From: Curtobacterium sp. VKM Ac-2865
GTDB lineage: Bacteria > Actinomycetota > Actinomycetes > Actinomycetales > Microbacteriaceae
DNA: 64,000 bases
Assembly: GCF_015350905.1 (NCBI RefSeq)
Contig: NZ_JADKRZ010000008.1
Span: forward strand, 61,553-125,552
Reading direction: 5' to 3'
The translations under genes and the position numbers were made by a program. Every line of letters starts with the position of its first letter. Positions within the stretch are counted from its first letter, which is position 1. Below are positions 62,882-64,000 of this stretch, one piece after another. Below the pieces are notes generated by a model. That model did no database searches. It was not told the DNA's origin and saw nothing but the letters and a program-made list of their open reading frames with translations.

Positions 62882-63435
62882 CGCCACGCCTCCATCTCCT
62901 GGAGCAAGAACCGTCGTGCGCGGGCGAGGAGCCCACGGACCGTCGAGACCGGCAGCTCGAGTGCCTCGGCGATCTCCTGGTAGCTGTAGCCGGATGCCTC
63001 TCGCAGCAACCAGCACCGGCGCTGGTCGTCGGGGAGCTTGTCCAGCGCCTGCCACACGGCATCGAGCTGCAGCCGCGCCTCGACGATACGCTCCGGCGAG
63101 TGGACGGCGTGGGCTGGCGGGTCCACGGTGTCGACGTCGTCGTGGTGTCGTCGTGACCGGATGCGGTCGAGGGCCTTCCGCGTGACGATCTGCATCATCC
63201 ACGGGCGGAAGCGGGCGGGGGTCTCGAGGTCGTGCAGCTGCCGCCAGCCGACGAGGAACGACTCCTGCACGACGTCGTCGGACTCGTCGTTCGAGCGGAG
63301 CATCTTCGCGGCGAACACCCGCAGCAGCGGACCGTGTCGGCGCGCGAGGACCTCGAACGCGCGGACGTCGCCGTCGGCTGCCCGGACGACGAGGGTGGCG
63401 TCCTCGGCGTCGACGAGCGAGACGTCGTCGTTCAT
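62878..63435 (-). CDS. ECF-type RNA polymerase sigma factor
   Basis: 185 aa. Region 2 (ARRHGPLLRVFAAKMLRSND, DDVVQESFLVGWRQLHDL) and region 4 (LPDDQRRCWLLREASGYSYQEIAEALELPVSTVRGLLARARRFL, read in part). GGAGGTG precedes ATG 63435. No anti-sigma gene is adjacent; the Asp23-like product may be its target. Confidence 0.88.
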   Translation of the reverse strand: MNDDVSLVDAEDATLVVRAADGDVRAFEVLARRHGPLLRVFAAKMLRSNDESDDVVQESFLVGWRQLHDLETPARFRPWMMQIVTRKALDRIRSRRHHDDVDTVDPPAHAVHSPERIVEARLQLDAVWQALDKLPDDQRRCWLLREASGYSYQEIAEALELPVSTVRGLLARARRFLLQEMEAWR

Positions 63436-63602
63436 CGGCACCTCCGCTCGCGGGTCTCGTTCCCGGCTGCTCGGGCGATGTTCCTCGACACGAGCATGCA
63501 CCTCGGCGCTGGTGACTGCTCGTCGGGGACGACCTGGTGGCCGATCCGTGACGAAACCCGCAGTCGGCACGTCTGTATGGAGGGGGACGACCGAGAGGCA
63601 GC

Positions 63603-63785
63603 ATGCAGGACCGAGGACCGACAGCCAGCACGAGTGCGTCCGTGACACGGGTGTGTCCGTCGACGTTCGACCGCTGGCAGTGCGACCAGCCCACCGGGCA
63701 CGACGGCATGCACCGCTCGGCGCGCGGGACCGAACACACCGAGTGGAACGACCGGGCGTCCGGTCGGAGGCTCAGCGACCTCTGA
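63603..63785 (+). CDS. Small Cys/His protein
   Basis: 60 aa. A spaced C-x8-C-x5-H-x3-H pattern in CPSTFDRWQCDQPTGHDGMH may bind zinc. GAGAGG before ATG 63603, hairpin after the stop (63791-63812). Divergent from the sigma factor. Unknown function. Confidence 0.5.
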   Translation: MQDRGPTASTSASVTRVCPSTFDRWQCDQPTGHDGMHRSARGTEHTEWNDRASGRRLSDL

Positions 63786-63790
63786 CGCGC

Positions 63791-63812
63791 GGGCGCACAA
63801 CAACGTGCGCCC
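63791..63812 (+). terminator. Hairpin after the small Cys/His gene
   Basis: GGGCGCAC (63791-63798), loop AACAAC, GTGCGCCC (63805-63812). Confidence 0.6.
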
Positions 63813-63883
63813 CGGGGGACAGCACCGGGCGGCGGCGGGACGACCACCACCGCCCGGAGTCGGGGCCCTCGACAGGAGCGGGG

Positions 63884-64000
63884 TCAGCTGCTCATCGAGG
63901 GGATGATGGAGACCTTGACGGAGGCGCCGGCGGAGTCGCCGACGAGGTCGAGGGCTTCTTGGAAGGCTTCGAGGGGGAACTGGTGGGTGCAGATCCGGTC
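63884..64000 (-). CDS. C-terminal end of a zinc-type alcohol dehydrogenase (partial)
   Basis: The last 38 codons: DRICTHQFPLEAFQEALDLV and then ASVKVSIIPSMSS. The H-x-FPLE-x-FxEAL and VKV-x-IIP pattern ends zinc-dependent dehydrogenases. The gene continues past the right edge. A possible terminator is at 63825-63857. Confidence 0.7.
   Translation of the reverse strand, partial: DRICTHQFPLEAFQEALDLVGDSAGASVKVSIIPSMSS

Overview
The window is a chromosomal stretch of a high-GC Gram-positive bacterium. Nearly every codon ends in G or C, mycothiol synthesis (MshD) and CarD are present, IspD and IspF are fused, XPB-type helicase genes occur in a pair, a mycobacterial-type SenX3-RegX3/PhoU/PstS phosphate system is present, and many start codons sit directly behind a -10 box (leaderless mRNAs). 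Together these point to an actinobacterium of the family Microbacteriaceae, probably Curtobacterium or a close relative. The genus is inferred from gene content and order and was not tested. No integrase, transposase, phage gene or CRISPR array was found.

Region 1-20.8 kb is mostly housekeeping. A PhoB/RegX3-type PHO box precedes pstS (cut by the left edge). Then come mutT1-like and ppk (polyphosphate), mshD with a GlnR-type regulator, a small-membrane-protein/nitrobindin/ygfZ cluster, a glycosyltransferase-ABC transporter operon, a methyltransferase divergent from gpmA, a P-loop kinase, phoU divergent from senX3-regX3 with more PHO boxes between them, a lipoprotein, carD, ispDF and cysS. Region 20.8-36 kb holds rlmB, a DUF4032 protein, the MsiK-type sugar-ABC ATPase, a DsbA-like protein, a metallopeptidase, glycerol dehydrogenase with a DUF2090 aldolase-like protein, nnrE, a hydrolase, an aldo/keto reductase, tRNA-Thr, msrB, a GNAT/DUF2332 pair, DUF3263 with a LytR_C protein, and cspA. 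Region 36-52.9 kb holds groEL with two CIRCE operators, an AbiEi/DUF559-like protein bracketed by two palindromic repeats, a two-component pair, the XPB helicase pair, a second cold-shock protein, DUF3027, serC, an IdeR/DtxR regulator, a secreted NlpC/P60 protein with a long leader, an HNH nuclease, a PAP2 phosphatase, an epoxide hydrolase and tRNA-Arg.

Region 53-62 kb is a sugar-catabolic locus: manA, a large GH42-like enzyme of no family I can name, a LacI repressor, and a divergent operon of sorbitol-type dehydrogenase plus ABC binding protein and two permeases. The operon has no ATPase; the MsiK-type ATPase at 23.8-24.9 kb probably serves it. Two LacI-type operators lie in the divergent spacer. 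The right end has an ECF sigma factor/Asp23-like operon, a small Cys/His protein and the tail of a dehydrogenase.

The least expected structure is non-coding. A family of exactly 58-bp palindromes (four copies, arms with compensating changes) and a separate family of GGAGGCC/GGCCTCC hairpins sit in intergenic spacers. A third, nested palindrome lies in frame inside a DUF2332 gene. At least 15 genes have a TANNNT-like hexamer 6-7 bases before the start codon, which gives consistent start calls.
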